Source: Celerinatantimonas diazotrophica
GTDB taxonomy: Bacteria > Pseudomonadota > Gammaproteobacteria > Enterobacterales > Celerinatantimonadaceae
DNA length: 64,000 nt
Assembly: GCF_004339545.1 (NCBI RefSeq)
Contig: NZ_SMGD01000011.1
Coordinates: forward strand, 558,001-622,000
Reading direction: 5' to 3'
The stretch's first letter is position 1. The number at the start of each line of letters is the position of its first letter. The notes beneath the pieces were generated by a model. That model did not search any database, was not told the DNA's origin, and worked only from the letters and a program-made list of their open reading frames with translations. Shown in pieces: positions 1-8,709 of this stretch. The position numbers and the translations under genes were made by a program.

Positions 1-166
1 CTCGACGAAACTCGCCTAAATCCCCGCCGCGTTTACCGGATGGGCAAGTTGAATATTTTTTAGCGAGCGTCTGAAACTTCGCCCCCTTTTTCAGCTGAGT
101 CATAATATCTTCAGCCTGAGTCTTATGTTTAACCAAAATATGTAGTGCTGCTGCCGTTGAAGCCAT
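1..166 (-). CDS. ppiC: Peptidyl-prolyl cis-trans isomerase, PpiC/parvulin type (3' part cut by window edge)
   Basis: The minus strand encodes a start followed by [20 protein letters not shown] and then a stretch ending ...[14 protein letters not shown] at the window edge. This is the N-terminal half of the small cytosolic parvulins (about 92 residues): the ALHILV opening strand, the lysine-rich helix and the CPSGKxGGDLGxF loop are diagnostic. It catalyses isomerisation of peptidyl-prolyl bonds. An AAGAGAA ribosome site lies about 6 bases before the ATG. The C-terminal part is outside the window, so intactness cannot be judged. It is divergent from the next gene. Confidence 0.9.
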   Translation of the reverse strand, partial: MASTAAALHILVKHKTQAEDIMTQLKKGAKFQTLAKKYSTCPSGKRGGDLGEFRR

Positions 167-341
167 TGTGATTCTCTTAACTTGGTAATAGCCACCTATT
201 GTATCCCAACCAACCTCAAGCTTCGAGTTACGCCGTGGGCATCTTTTCAACGTAATATGCCCAACTTGCCGGAATCATCAATAAAGGACAGAATGCTTTA
301 TAGTGAACAAGAACAGTGCCCCACCACATAAGGAGAATAGA

Positions 342-1232
342 ATGGCTCAAAAACCGACGATTGCTCTGATTGGCCCCGGTGCTATTGGCACCACGATTGC
401 AGCAGCGTTACATGAAGTGGGCCATACGCCCATCATTTGTGGTCGCTCGCCGCGGGAGAATTTAGAACTAAAATATGAAGCCCAAAAGATGGTGGTCCCC
501 GGCCCAGTTAAAACAGATCCCAATGACATCACTCACCCGGTTGATCTTGTTTTTGTCGCTGTCAAAACCACCCAAGTTGCGGCAGCTGCCCCTTGGTTAA
601 AAGCACTGTGTAATAACAATACGGTAGTCTGCGCTCTGCAAAATGGAGTTGAACAAAAAGCATCGCTCTCGCCGCTAACCTCCGGCGCCACTGTTTTGCC
701 TTCAGTCGTTTGGTTTCCGGCTCAGCGCCAGTCTGACGATTCGGTCTGGCTACGCAAAAAAGCCCGTTTAACGCTCCCCGATACACCGCAAACCGCGATC
801 ATCAGCAACGCCCTGCAAGGCAGTTTATGCCATGTGGATATCGCGACTGATTTCACTTCCACCGCTTGGCACAAATTACTGCGAAATGCTGTGGCAGGGT
901 TGATGGTACTCACAACTCGCCGTGCAGGGATGTTTGCTCGTGATGATATCACCAAGCTAGCATACGCTTATCTGGATGAATGTTTACAAGTTGCCCGAGC
1001 TGAGGGCGCGCAATTAGGCGATGACGTCAGAGATGAGATCATCGGCGTATTACAAGGCTATGCCCCAGATATGAGCACCTCTATCCTAGTGGACCGACTC
1101 GCCAACCAACCCATGGAATGGGATATTCGCAACGGTATTTTCAAGCGCCTCGGACAAGCCCATCATCTGGAGACTCCTATCAGTGACATTATTGTGCCGT
1201 TACTTGCCGCCGCCAGTGATGGCCCCGGCTAG
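342..1232 (+). CDS. 2-dehydropantoate 2-reductase family oxidoreductase (PanE/ApbA-like)
   Basis: A protein of about 296 residues opening with MAQKPTIALIGPGAIGTT, a Rossmann GxGxxG NADPH-binding loop. Further family marks are the AWHKLLRNA segment, with the lysine equivalent to the PanE catalytic lysine, and the late SILVDRLxxxxxEWDIxNG block that contributes the substrate-binding serine and acidic residue. Ketopantoate reductase makes pantoate for coenzyme A synthesis. Several bacteria carry extra paralogues of unknown substrate, so the symbol is left blank. The ATG at 342 is preferred over an upstream in-frame GTG at 303 because AAGGAGAA lies just before it and the glycine loop then starts near residue 10, as is usual. 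It is monocistronic here. Confidence 0.8.
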   Translation: MAQKPTIALIGPGAIGTTIAAALHEVGHTPIICGRSPRENLELKYEAQKMVVPGPVKTDPNDITHPVDLVFVAVKTTQVAAAAPWLKALCNNNTVVCALQNGVEQKASLSPLTSGATVLPSVVWFPAQRQSDDSVWLRKKARLTLPDTPQTAIISNALQGSLCHVDIATDFTSTAWHKLLRNAVAGLMVLTTRRAGMFARDDITKLAYAYLDECLQVARAEGAQLGDDVRDEIIGVLQGYAPDMSTSILVDRLANQPMEWDIRNGIFKRLGQAHHLETPISDIIVPLLAAASDGPG

Positions 1233-1321
1233 TCATCCATCGCGCCGTTAAGAGACGAAAACAGCGGTTTTTATGTGGGTGATATCAGCTCAATCATTTC
1301 CCGGAGTCCGCCAGCCACTAG

Positions 1322-1582
1322 GGACTGTTGACCTTTGGTGGTTGAATTTTGTTCAAATTAAACGCATTTTGAACGCGGCGCACCCTGCGTCGCTTAATGA
1401 GTGAAGCAAGCAGGGGGCAACAAAGTTCAGGATGCGTTTAAATGAACCCCAAGGGCAGTATCTGAGAGGAATTTATCCAGCGTTAAACGTTCTTTGTGGA
1501 GAATAACGACACAGCACAACGTTTGCCTTGCCTAAATCCCTCTCAGATTTCTGCAAAACTAATCACAAAAGGTCAACAGTCC
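1322..1582. mobile_element. MITE-like non-autonomous element, copy 1 (261 bp)
   Basis: The ends are perfect inverted repeats reading GGACTGTTGACCTTT inward from each side. The tetranucleotide CTAG flanks both ends (1318-1321 and 1583-1586), as expected for a 4-bp target duplication of YTAR type, typical of IS5-family elements. There is no transposase. Inside, ATCTGAGAGGAATTTA at about 1462 is repeated in inverted form near 1533, giving a hairpin. A shorter diverged copy lies inverted at 62278-62421. The remainder of the gap between the flanking genes (1233-1317 and 1587-1836) shows no gene I can support. Confidence 0.75.
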
Positions 1583-1836
1583 CTAGCCACACACATGAGC
1601 GATGGAGAACCGCATAAAAGGCCCAACATCGCTCTATTAAAGTTAGTACGTGATAAAGAGTTGGCTCGCAAAATCACTTGATAATGCCTTACTGGAAAAA
1701 TTTGATAGATCACGCGCATTTACCCTACAACTACTGATAAAGTAATAACACCATAGGCTGCAGATAACAGTGCTAAAAGTTGTCTATAAAACCACTCTTG
1801 GGATGCAACCACGTCAAGGCAAACTAACAGAACACA

Positions 1837-2847
1837 ATGATTACGATAAAAGATGTTGCCAAAGCAGCTGGGGTTTCTATTGCAACCACTTCCCGCGTTA
1901 TCAATAACGCCCCGCATACCAGTGCCAAAGCACAACAAGCCGTGCAACGAGCCATGAAGCAGTTAGGCTACCGTCCCAATGCGAACGCCCGCGCTTTAGT
2001 GAGTCAGTCAAACTATACCGTGGGAGTTTTGGTCAATAATATGTCATCCCCTTTTTTTGGTACGATGGTAGATGCCATTGACGCGATTGTGACGGCTGAA
2101 AATAAACAGTTGTTGGTCGGCAGCGGACAGCATCAAGCGGATAAAGAAGCACATGCGATTGAATTACTGGCTAATAGTGGTTGTCGATCACTGATTATTC
2201 ACAGTAAGGGGCTCAGTGATAGTCAGTTATTGGCCTATTTAAACGAGTTTCCGGCGATGGTTATTTTGAACCGGGTTGTGCCCAAAGCGGAGGATCGTTG
2301 TATCGCACTGGATAACTTTCAGGGTGCTTATATGGCTTGTGAGTTTCTCATCCAGCAAGGACATCGACATATTGGTTATCTGTGTTCAAGTGCCCCCATT
2401 GAAGATGCAAGAGACCGTTTGGCGGGTCATTTGGCAGCTCTCAAAGCCTACCATATTGATCTCAATGACGATGCAGTTGCCTATGGTGAACCCAATGAAA
2501 AAGGGGGTGAAAAAACAACGACCGCACTACTTGCTAAAAATCTGCCGATAACTGCTATCGCCTGTTATAACGATGATATGGCTGCCGGATGTATGTCAGT
2601 CTTACATGAAAATAATATTCAAATCCCCACTCATGTGTCAGTGATAGGGTTCGATAATAGCCACATCGCTCAGTACCTTTACCCTAAACTCACAACCATG
2701 CACTACCCCATTAAAATCATGGCAGAACAAGCTGCCCAACATGCACTGACCTTAGTCCATTCTGAATTAAAGACCTCTGCATGTCGGTTATATAAACCGA
2801 CACTGATACGTCGTTATTCAGTCGGACCAGTAGCCAATTCACGCTGA
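1837..2847 (+). CDS. LacI-family transcriptional regulator, GalR/GalS-like
   Basis: A 336-residue protein with an N-terminal LacI helix-turn-helix (MITIKDVAKAAGVSIATTSR) and hinge helix ending PNANARALV, then a periplasmic-binding-protein-like ligand domain. The match to the GalR/GalS group extends over the whole length: VVPKAEDRCIALDN, IQQGHRHIGYLCS, YGEPNEKGGE and ACYNDDMAAG all have close counterparts there. It would be a DNA-binding repressor that responds to a sugar, by analogy galactose. No gal genes are in the window, so it is an orphan regulator here and its targets are unknown. No strong ribosome site is visible before the ATG. No GTGTAAAC-type operator is seen upstream. Confidence 0.85.
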   Translation: MITIKDVAKAAGVSIATTSRVINNAPHTSAKAQQAVQRAMKQLGYRPNANARALVSQSNYTVGVLVNNMSSPFFGTMVDAIDAIVTAENKQLLVGSGQHQADKEAHAIELLANSGCRSLIIHSKGLSDSQLLAYLNEFPAMVILNRVVPKAEDRCIALDNFQGAYMACEFLIQQGHRHIGYLCSSAPIEDARDRLAGHLAALKAYHIDLNDDAVAYGEPNEKGGEKTTTALLAKNLPITAIACYNDDMAAGCMSVLHENNIQIPTHVSVIGFDNSHIAQYLYPKLTTMHYPIKIMAEQAAQHALTLVHSELKTSACRLYKPTLIRRYSVGPVANSR

Positions 2848-3084
2848 TTCGTCTGCACAGATATCTTACTTCGATTGAGCCAGTGACGAACTAAAACAGC
2901 AGATAAATAACCGTCCACAGTAGCTAAAATGCTGTCCAGCTGGCAAATTCTGGACGCTGTTAATGTGAGGCACCCAACCCTATAGACTAATTTTTCTCTT
3001 TATTAAATAAATCGTTAAAGATATTCATCTATAGTTATTACTTAGCTCCTTTATCATTCTCATCCATTCATAAGAGATTCGATC

Positions 3085-6000
3085 ATGCGCAAGCTCCAGC
3101 ATATAGCGTTTAGTATGAGAGTGACTGTTTTCTCTTTATTTATAACTTTATCAATATTGATTATTTCAGTTGCTTTAGGGTTACAGTATTATTTTGCGCA
3201 GTCGATGGCTTACGATGCCGCGAAAACGCAATTTATCCATGTCTCCGAAGCAGTGAGTAAAGAGCTCCATACGCTTGATACTCGCAGTACTGCCATTTTG
3301 TTGCTTTTATCGCAATATCTAGAAAACGACACCGCAACAGGCCAGCAAGCAAAAGACCATTTGATACAGATGATGGCACAAGCCATGCGTCAGGCGCCAT
3401 TTTTATATGCGATGTGTATTGGCTCTGCAAATGGCGATTTTTATGAACTGGTCAATTTAGAGAGCAGCAAAATTGTCAGACAACAGTTCGATGCAACCGC
3501 ACAAGACCGATGGATCATTATTCATATTCATGCCACTGCTAAAGGTCGAGTCCGTGAGCAACTCTATTATGATCGTCACTTCAAGTTGCTGCATCGAAAA
3601 GTTGATGATAGCCATTACTACGCCAATGTCCGATCTTGGTATACCGACGCGATGAACAAAGCCGTTGTTATCAAAACCCCCCCTTATCTATTTAATAATA
3701 CACAAGCGCCAGGTGTTACTTATGCGAAACGGGTGCCCGGTACTGGCGATGTGATTGTCGCGGATATCTCTTTAAATACCTTTAATCATTACTTAAAAGA
3801 GAATCGAGCCGGTAGTAATGCTGATACCTTCATTTTTAATCAAGCTGGCAACACGACTACCAGCTCTATTGAACTAACCACGCCGCCCGAATTTATCAAT
3901 GTCAAAAAGATCCCTCTTTCTAAGGAGGAACAAGATTATATTCATCGCCTTGGCAAATTGATTGTATCTAGTGAATTAAACTGGCCCCCATTTGATTTTT
4001 CAAGCAACGGTATTCCACAAGGCTACTCTATTGACATGATTAAATTATTAGCCAAAAAAATTGGCTTAAAATTTATCTTCTCCAATGGCTATGACTGGCA
4101 TCAGCTGACATCTTTATTCAAGAAAAAGAATATCGATATTCTGCAATCAGTGATTAAAACCCCTGAGCGACAAAACTGGGGATTGTTTACCCAACCCTAC
4201 ATAAAACTTACCACAGCAATTGCGATTTTGACCCAAGGAAAACAACTCACGTCAATGGAGCAGTTAAACGGCAAAACAGTCGCAGTGGGTCAAGGATGGG
4301 CACTAGTTGAGCTTATTAAAAAGAATTATCCGAACATTCATATCCTTGAAGTAAAAAACAGCATGGATGAGTTGCGTGCGCTGCAAGAAAAGCGAGTCGA
4401 TGCTGTGATTGATAGGACTCAGGTTTTACGTTACCTGACAGGTATTCATGAGATTAAAAACGTCAGTATTTATGAACTTAACAATAAGAACATCTTAAAT
4501 GCTCAGCAAGGTTTATCGATTTTAGTCCATGCAAACCGTCAGCCACTGCAAAAAATATTAAATAAAGCAATTGCCAGTATCACCCCCCAAGAAAAGGCTT
4601 ACCTTAAAGACAAATGGCTAAATGAATCATCCACATCCAAAATTAACCACGCACTTTTGGCTGGGGTCGTCCCCCATACGATTTTTACTAAGCTCGCCAA
4701 ACAAGTCAGTCCACAATCACCAAATATTATCGCTGATGGCGTCTTGATTGATCACAAAAATTATACGATTTACGTGCATCGAATGGATACCAACCTAGGG
4801 GAGCAAAACTATATTGGCATTATGATCCCAACCACTCAAATTATGCATCCTTACATGACCAAAGTGTACGTATCATTATTGATCACCCTGGCATCACTGA
4901 TTTTGATGAGCCCAATTTTGGTCTATTTTTTGAGAATGATTGTTTTACCCGTTAAACAATTGTCTATCGAAAACAATCATATTAAACATAGAGAATTTAA
5001 TGTTCTCAAACGCGTTAAAAGTCATATCACTGAAATTAATGATTTATCAAACTCACTCTATAATATGACGTTTTCAATTACCCAACATCAGCGGCAACAA
5101 CAGCAACTACTGGATTCATTCATTCAGCTGATCGCACAAGCAATTGATGATAAATCCCCTTATACCGGCAAACACTGTGCTCGAGTACCCGATTTAGCCA
5201 TTATGCTGGCCGAAGCAGCCAATCGCAGCGAACTTTCCGGCTTTAAAGACTTTGATTTTAATGACAAGACTAAACAGTATGAATTTAAAATCGCAGCCTG
5301 GTTACACGATTGCGGAAAAATCACCACCCCCGAACATATCATTGATAAAGGAACCAAACTCGAAACGATTTATAACCGCATCCATGAAATAAGAACACGT
5401 TTTGAAGTGCTCTGGCGCGATGCACAAATCGATTATTGGAAAAGACGAGCCAAGGGGGAAAATCAACTCTTATTAGATAAATGGCTTGCAGCAAAACAAG
5501 CTCAAATTCAAGATGACTTTTCTTTCATTGCCCAATGTAATCTCAATAGCGAACATATGGATGAGGCTAAACTGGCTCGGATCCAACAGATTGCAGCTAT
5601 CACTTGGACACGTTATTTTGACGACCGGTTGGGGCTTTCGCCATTGGAAACAAGCCGAGCTGCAAAAACCCCGCGCCCCAATCTTCCCGTAACAGAACAC
5701 CTATTAGCCGATAAGCCACTACACAAATTCGGTTGGCTGCATAATCCAAGATATAAAATGAACGATGAAATTAAAATGCCGATCCCTGAATTAAGCGCCA
5801 ATATCGGTGAAGTTTATAACCTATCTATCCCTCGTGGCACCCTCACCGATGAAGATCGATTTCGCATCAATGAACATATCATTGCCACCATTAGTATGCT
5901 CAAATCATTACCACTACCCAAAGAACTCGCCAGAGTACCAGATATCGCAGGGAGCCATCACGAGACACTCATTGGAACCGGTTATCCAAGAGCACTAACC

Positions 6001-6288
6001 GCATCAGAGCTTCCTATGGAATCGCGAATCCTCGCAATTGCTGATGTCTTTGAAGCACTAACCGCTGCAGACCGACCGTACAAAAAATCGAAGACACTCA
6101 GTGAAGCGCTCGATATTCTCGCCGAAATGGTCAAAGAGCAAAAGCTTGATCCAGATGTCTTTCGCCTACTATTAACCAGTGGTATTTACAAACAATATGC
6201 CGATAAATTCTTAAGTGCATCGCAAAATGATGAGTGCGACATCCATAAATATCTGTCGCTCATTGAACATATTGAGAGCAAGAAATAG
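3085..6288 (+). CDS. Membrane HD-GYP phosphodiesterase with periplasmic Cache-like and solute-binding (SBP_bac_3) domains
   Basis: A 1067-residue sensor. A first membrane helix is at about 13-36. A sensor region follows at 38-275, probably Cache-like. A bacterial extracellular solute-binding family 3 domain lies at about 282-515 (LIVSSELNWPPFDF, GYSIDMIKLLAKKIG, NGKTVAVGQGWA). A second helix is at about 593-616, then a HAMP-like linker, then an HD-GYP domain. The metal/catalytic motif HDCGK is at 741, HHE at 958 and GTGYP near 965-969, so the c-di-GMP hydrolase centre looks intact. About 130 extra residues separate the HD and HHE motifs compared with compact HD-GYP domains. Expected role: degrade c-di-GMP in response to a periplasmic amine or amino acid. 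The ligand is unknown. It stands alone, with no operon partner. Confidence 0.85.
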   Translation: MRKLQHIAFSMRVTVFSLFITLSILIISVALGLQYYFAQSMAYDAAKTQFIHVSEAVSKELHTLDTRSTAILLLLSQYLENDTATGQQAKDHLIQMMAQAMRQAPFLYAMCIGSANGDFYELVNLESSKIVRQQFDATAQDRWIIIHIHATAKGRVREQLYYDRHFKLLHRKVDDSHYYANVRSWYTDAMNKAVVIKTPPYLFNNTQAPGVTYAKRVPGTGDVIVADISLNTFNHYLKENRAGSNADTFIFNQAGNTTTSSIELTTPPEFINVKKIPLSKEEQDYIHRLGKLIVSSELNWPPFDFSSNGIPQGYSIDMIKLLAKKIGLKFIFSNGYDWHQLTSLFKKKNIDILQSVIKTPERQNWGLFTQPYIKLTTAIAILTQGKQLTSMEQLNGKTVAVGQGWALVELIKKNYPNIHILEVKNSMDELRALQEKRVDAVIDRTQVLRYLTGIHEIKNVSIYELNNKNILNAQQGLSILVHANRQPLQKILNKAIASITPQEKAYLKDKWLNESSTSKINHALLAGVVPHTIFTKLAKQVSPQSPNIIADGVLIDHKNYTIYVHRMDTNLGEQNYIGIMIPTTQIMHPYMTKVYVSLLITLASLILMSPILVYFLRMIVLPVKQLSIENNHIKHREFNVLKRVKSHITEINDLSNSLYNMTFSITQHQRQQQQLLDSFIQLIAQAIDDKSPYTGKHCARVPDLAIMLAEAANRSELSGFKDFDFNDKTKQYEFKIAAWLHDCGKITTPEHIIDKGTKLETIYNRIHEIRTRFEVLWRDAQIDYWKRRAKGENQLLLDKWLAAKQAQIQDDFSFIAQCNLNSEHMDEAKLARIQQIAAITWTRYFDDRLGLSPLETSRAAKTPRPNLPVTEHLLADKPLHKFGWLHNPRYKMNDEIKMPIPELSANIGEVYNLSIPRGTLTDEDRFRINEHIIATISMLKSLPLPKELARVPDIAGSHHETLIGTGYPRALTASELPMESRILAIADVFEALTAADRPYKKSKTLSEALDILAEMVKEQKLDPDVFRLLLTSGIYKQYADKFLSASQNDECDIHKYLSLIEHIESKK

Positions 6289-6381
6289 CCAAGGAAAAAT
6301 ATGCCCAAGGCTCTTCAAACACTCCTGCGGCTAACCGTTGGAACCCACTGTGGCAGACGCCCGCGTTACAGAACTATTAAA

Positions 6382-6972
6382 TTAAATGCTCGTTAGCATA
6401 TGGGTATGTTCCAGTACAATCCAAACGCCTACTGTCACTAACGTCATTCCCCCCATAATCTCGGCACGATTCCCAAAAAATTGTCCAACCATGCGGCCCA
6501 CCATGACCCCCAGCGTCACCATAACCGTTGTCGATAGACCAATCATGAATGCCGCAACATAGATATTCATATTGACGAAGGCCAGACTCACGCCAACAGC
6601 AGCTGAATCAATACTGGTGCCAATGGCGGTGAACACCAAAGCAACAAGAGAGGGCTTAACAACCTTCTCAACCACATCATCACCTTGCGCATCTTCGCCA
6701 GTTGAGCAACCATTGCGAATCATATTGATGCCTAGAAAGGCCAGCATAAAAAAGGCAATCCAATGATCCCAGGCATTAATATAACCAGCAGCGAAGTGGC
6801 CAGCAAACCAACCAATAATAGGAGAAATAGCCTCAATGACACCAAATAAGAGTCCCATTTTCAGGGCATCAATAAAACGCGGCTTTTTGATAGCAGCACC
6901 TTTACCAACAGCAGCGGCAAAAGCATCTGTAGACATAGCAAGGGCGAGGAAAGTAAACGCAATTGGATTCAT
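6382..6972 (-). CDS. mntP: Manganese efflux pump MntP
   Basis: A 196-residue, six-helix membrane protein starting MNPIAFTFLALAMSTDAFAA. The duplicated acidic motifs of the family are present: STDAFAAAVGKG in the first repeat and GTSIDSAAVGVSL in the second, with the membrane aspartates that carry Mn2+ out of the cell. The reading frame stays open upstream to 7089, but that extension lies in the riboswitch leader; the family start and the distance to the aptamer place the true start at 6972. Expression should rise with manganese through the leader element. A Fur-like box lies farther upstream. Confidence 0.93.
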   Translation of the reverse strand: MNPIAFTFLALAMSTDAFAAAVGKGAAIKKPRFIDALKMGLLFGVIEAISPIIGWFAGHFAAGYINAWDHWIAFFMLAFLGINMIRNGCSTGEDAQGDDVVEKVVKPSLVALVFTAIGTSIDSAAVGVSLAFVNMNIYVAAFMIGLSTTVMVTLGVMVGRMVGQFFGNRAEIMGGMTLVTVGVWIVLEHTHMLTSI

Positions 6973-7034
6973 AGTATTTATTCTCTCTCGGGTATGACAA
7001 CCACGAAACATCCACGCACCCGAACAAAAAACGT

Positions 7035-7140
7035 GAAATTTCGATGGTCTCGCCAACCGAGAGGCATCCGCACCATGGCATGTGGCCAATTATGTTGATA
7101 CGGACTCTTTCAAAAAAGAAAGCAGGCTACTCCCCAACGC
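7035..7140 (-). promoter_or_regulatory. yybP-ykoY manganese riboswitch in the mntP leader
   Basis: Read on the minus strand the leader begins GCGTTGGGGAGTAGCCTGC, continues with GTATCAACATAATTGGCC and closes with CTCTCGGTTGGCGAGACC. GGGGAGTAGC and the TCAACAT loop are the conserved blocks of the yybP-ykoY class, which senses Mn2+ and controls mntP and alx in enterobacteria. The final hairpin is followed by about 60 nt to the mntP start. ATTTCG (7143-7148) could also pair with CGAAAT (7038-7043), but that 5' strand overlaps the predicted -10, so the exact 5' end is uncertain. Confidence 0.9.
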
Positions 7141-7145
7141 CGCGA

Positions 7146-7174
7146 AATATACCATTGAGATGAGAATGCATCAA
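7146..7174 (-). promoter_or_regulatory. Predicted sigma-70 promoter of mntP riboswitch transcript
   Basis: On the minus strand TTGATG (7169-7174) and TATATT (7146-7151) are separated by exactly 17 bp. Initiation would then fall near 7139, at the first base of the aptamer. This is inferred from consensus only. Confidence 0.5.
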
Positions 7175-7216
7175 TGTGAAAAATCAAAAAAAACTTTATT
7201 TATCATGACATTGTAC

Positions 7217-7235
7217 GATAATGAGTATTATTATC
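7217..7235. promoter_or_regulatory. Fur-box-like palindrome upstream of mntP
   Basis: GATAATGAGTATTATTATC matches 16 of 19 positions of the classical 19-mer Fur consensus. It overlaps a weak second promoter for mntP (TTGAGA at 7251-7256, 17-bp spacer, TAATAA at 7228-7233 on the minus strand). The only gene that could be driven on this strand is mntP, so iron-dependent control of manganese export is suggested. Confidence 0.6.
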
Positions 7236-7340
7236 ATTTAGAAAAATGAGTCTCAAATCTATTTCTTTTTATAAAACCAATAAGTTAAGAAAAATTAACC
7301 GAGGTTAAATTTCAAACCAGTATCACCGCGGGTTGCAGGG

Positions 7341-8408
7341 TTATTTTTTCAAAAAATAACGCTTTGAGTTATTTTGTAACTTTAGATGCTCATAGTTAAG
7401 TAATTGCCCTCTGATCGTAGCTGGCTTACTTCGCTGAAGTCGACGGTAACAATAAGCGCCGTATTCAGATAAAGCGATCCCCATGACGACACATGTCAGA
7501 GCCACAGTATGTACCGCACCAAATACGGCTCGTTCGTCAGCAAATACGCACAATGCCATCAACGTGCTAAATAGTGGCAGTAAATTCATCACCACCGAAG
7601 CACGAACCCCACCCATCGCAATCGTCCCCTGCTGATAAAACATCTTAGAAATAATTGCGATAAATAATCCTACATAAAGAATAAGGATGATGGCTTGAAA
7701 TAACTGTGCGCCATTGGGATGAGCCGGCTCAATCCATCGCCAGTGAGAATGATCGAAGCCATGTATCACCCAAGCAGGCGCTGCAACCAAACAAGCAGCG
7801 CAAGACATGGCCCACATCTGTGAACTCCAATGCACATTGGGGGCCCAGCGCAGAGCAAATGAATAAAGTGCATAAATAATGGCAGAGACTAAAACTAAAC
7901 CATCCGCTAACGAGGGTTGCCAATGCCAAAGCTGCGATAATTGTCCTGCCGTTAACAGCCACAAAACGCCAAACAAAGAACAACCGATGCCAATCCACTG
8001 CAAAGAATGGCCAAACCGACGTGTATACAAAAAACTAAAAATAATCGTTAAAGTTGGGATCACCGAATGAATAATCGCAACATTAACCGCTTTGGCATGC
8101 AACGCATAAGCACCATAGAGCAATAAATTAAACACACCAAAGGCACTCGCCCCCCAACCGAATAACCACCATTTATGTGCGACAAGGGTTGACCAGTCAC
8201 GACGGATCTGAGGCCAAAACAAGACACTTAGCACCACAACAGCTACCACCCAACGGTAAAAAGTCAGCTGATATGGGCTAAGTAATCCAACCGATAATTT
8301 ACCCACGATATTACTACTTGACCAAATAACAGGTGCAATAAACAGCATAATATAGGGATGAGGCAGGGAATGATTTACAATACGACGGGTAAGTGATGAG
8401 TAAGACAT
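7341..8408 (-). CDS. EamA/DMT-superfamily inner-membrane transporter
   Basis: A 355-residue, largely hydrophobic protein with about ten predicted membrane helices in two EamA repeats. The first begins PYIMLFIAPVIWSSSNIVGKL and the second follows after the ADGLVLVSAIIYALYSFALRW segment. The start at 8408 (MSYSSLTRR) is chosen over longer in-frame starts up to 8570 because a strong GGAAGGAAGG ribosome site lies directly upstream and the first helix then begins at the usual distance. The family exports or imports small metabolites such as amino acids or purines. No substrate can be assigned. A short basic tail follows the last helix. Transcription continues toward mntP, but a Fur-like box and promoters intervene. 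Confidence 0.8.
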   Translation of the reverse strand: MSYSSLTRRIVNHSLPHPYIMLFIAPVIWSSSNIVGKLSVGLLSPYQLTFYRWVVAVVVLSVLFWPQIRRDWSTLVAHKWWLFGWGASAFGVFNLLLYGAYALHAKAVNVAIIHSVIPTLTIIFSFLYTRRFGHSLQWIGIGCSLFGVLWLLTAGQLSQLWHWQPSLADGLVLVSAIIYALYSFALRWAPNVHWSSQMWAMSCAACLVAAPAWVIHGFDHSHWRWIEPAHPNGAQLFQAIILILYVGLFIAIISKMFYQQGTIAMGGVRASVVMNLLPLFSTLMALCVFADERAVFGAVHTVALTCVVMGIALSEYGAYCYRRLQRSKPATIRGQLLNYEHLKLQNNSKRYFLKK

Positions 8409-8709
8409 AAGCCTTCCTTCCAATAAAAAATATGCAAAGAAGCCATCTGTCATACAAACACATTGTGGCGATTGACCACATAAACAAACCGACTTCCCTA
8501 CGATGGCATGATCCATATCAGGTGATGCGGGTATTCTCTCAGCCATAAGGCACCCCGAGTCAGTAATCATTTTAATACGATCAGCGCATTTACTGCCACT
8601 AAAAATGAGTGCTTTCTTAGAACCGCCCTTTACACTTACAATCGGGACTTATTGACTGACGCGCTATACTATCGCTTCAACAATGAAACCGTTTAAGTAA
8701 TAAGACATC

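Noticed and set aside
1496-1681. 61-residue ORF overlapping the MITE right end
   Set aside because: It spans the element boundary, has no family resemblance and is explained by the insertion.
6973-7089. N-terminal extension of MntP
   Set aside because: The extra codons fall inside the riboswitch leader; family start and aptamer position put translation at 6972.
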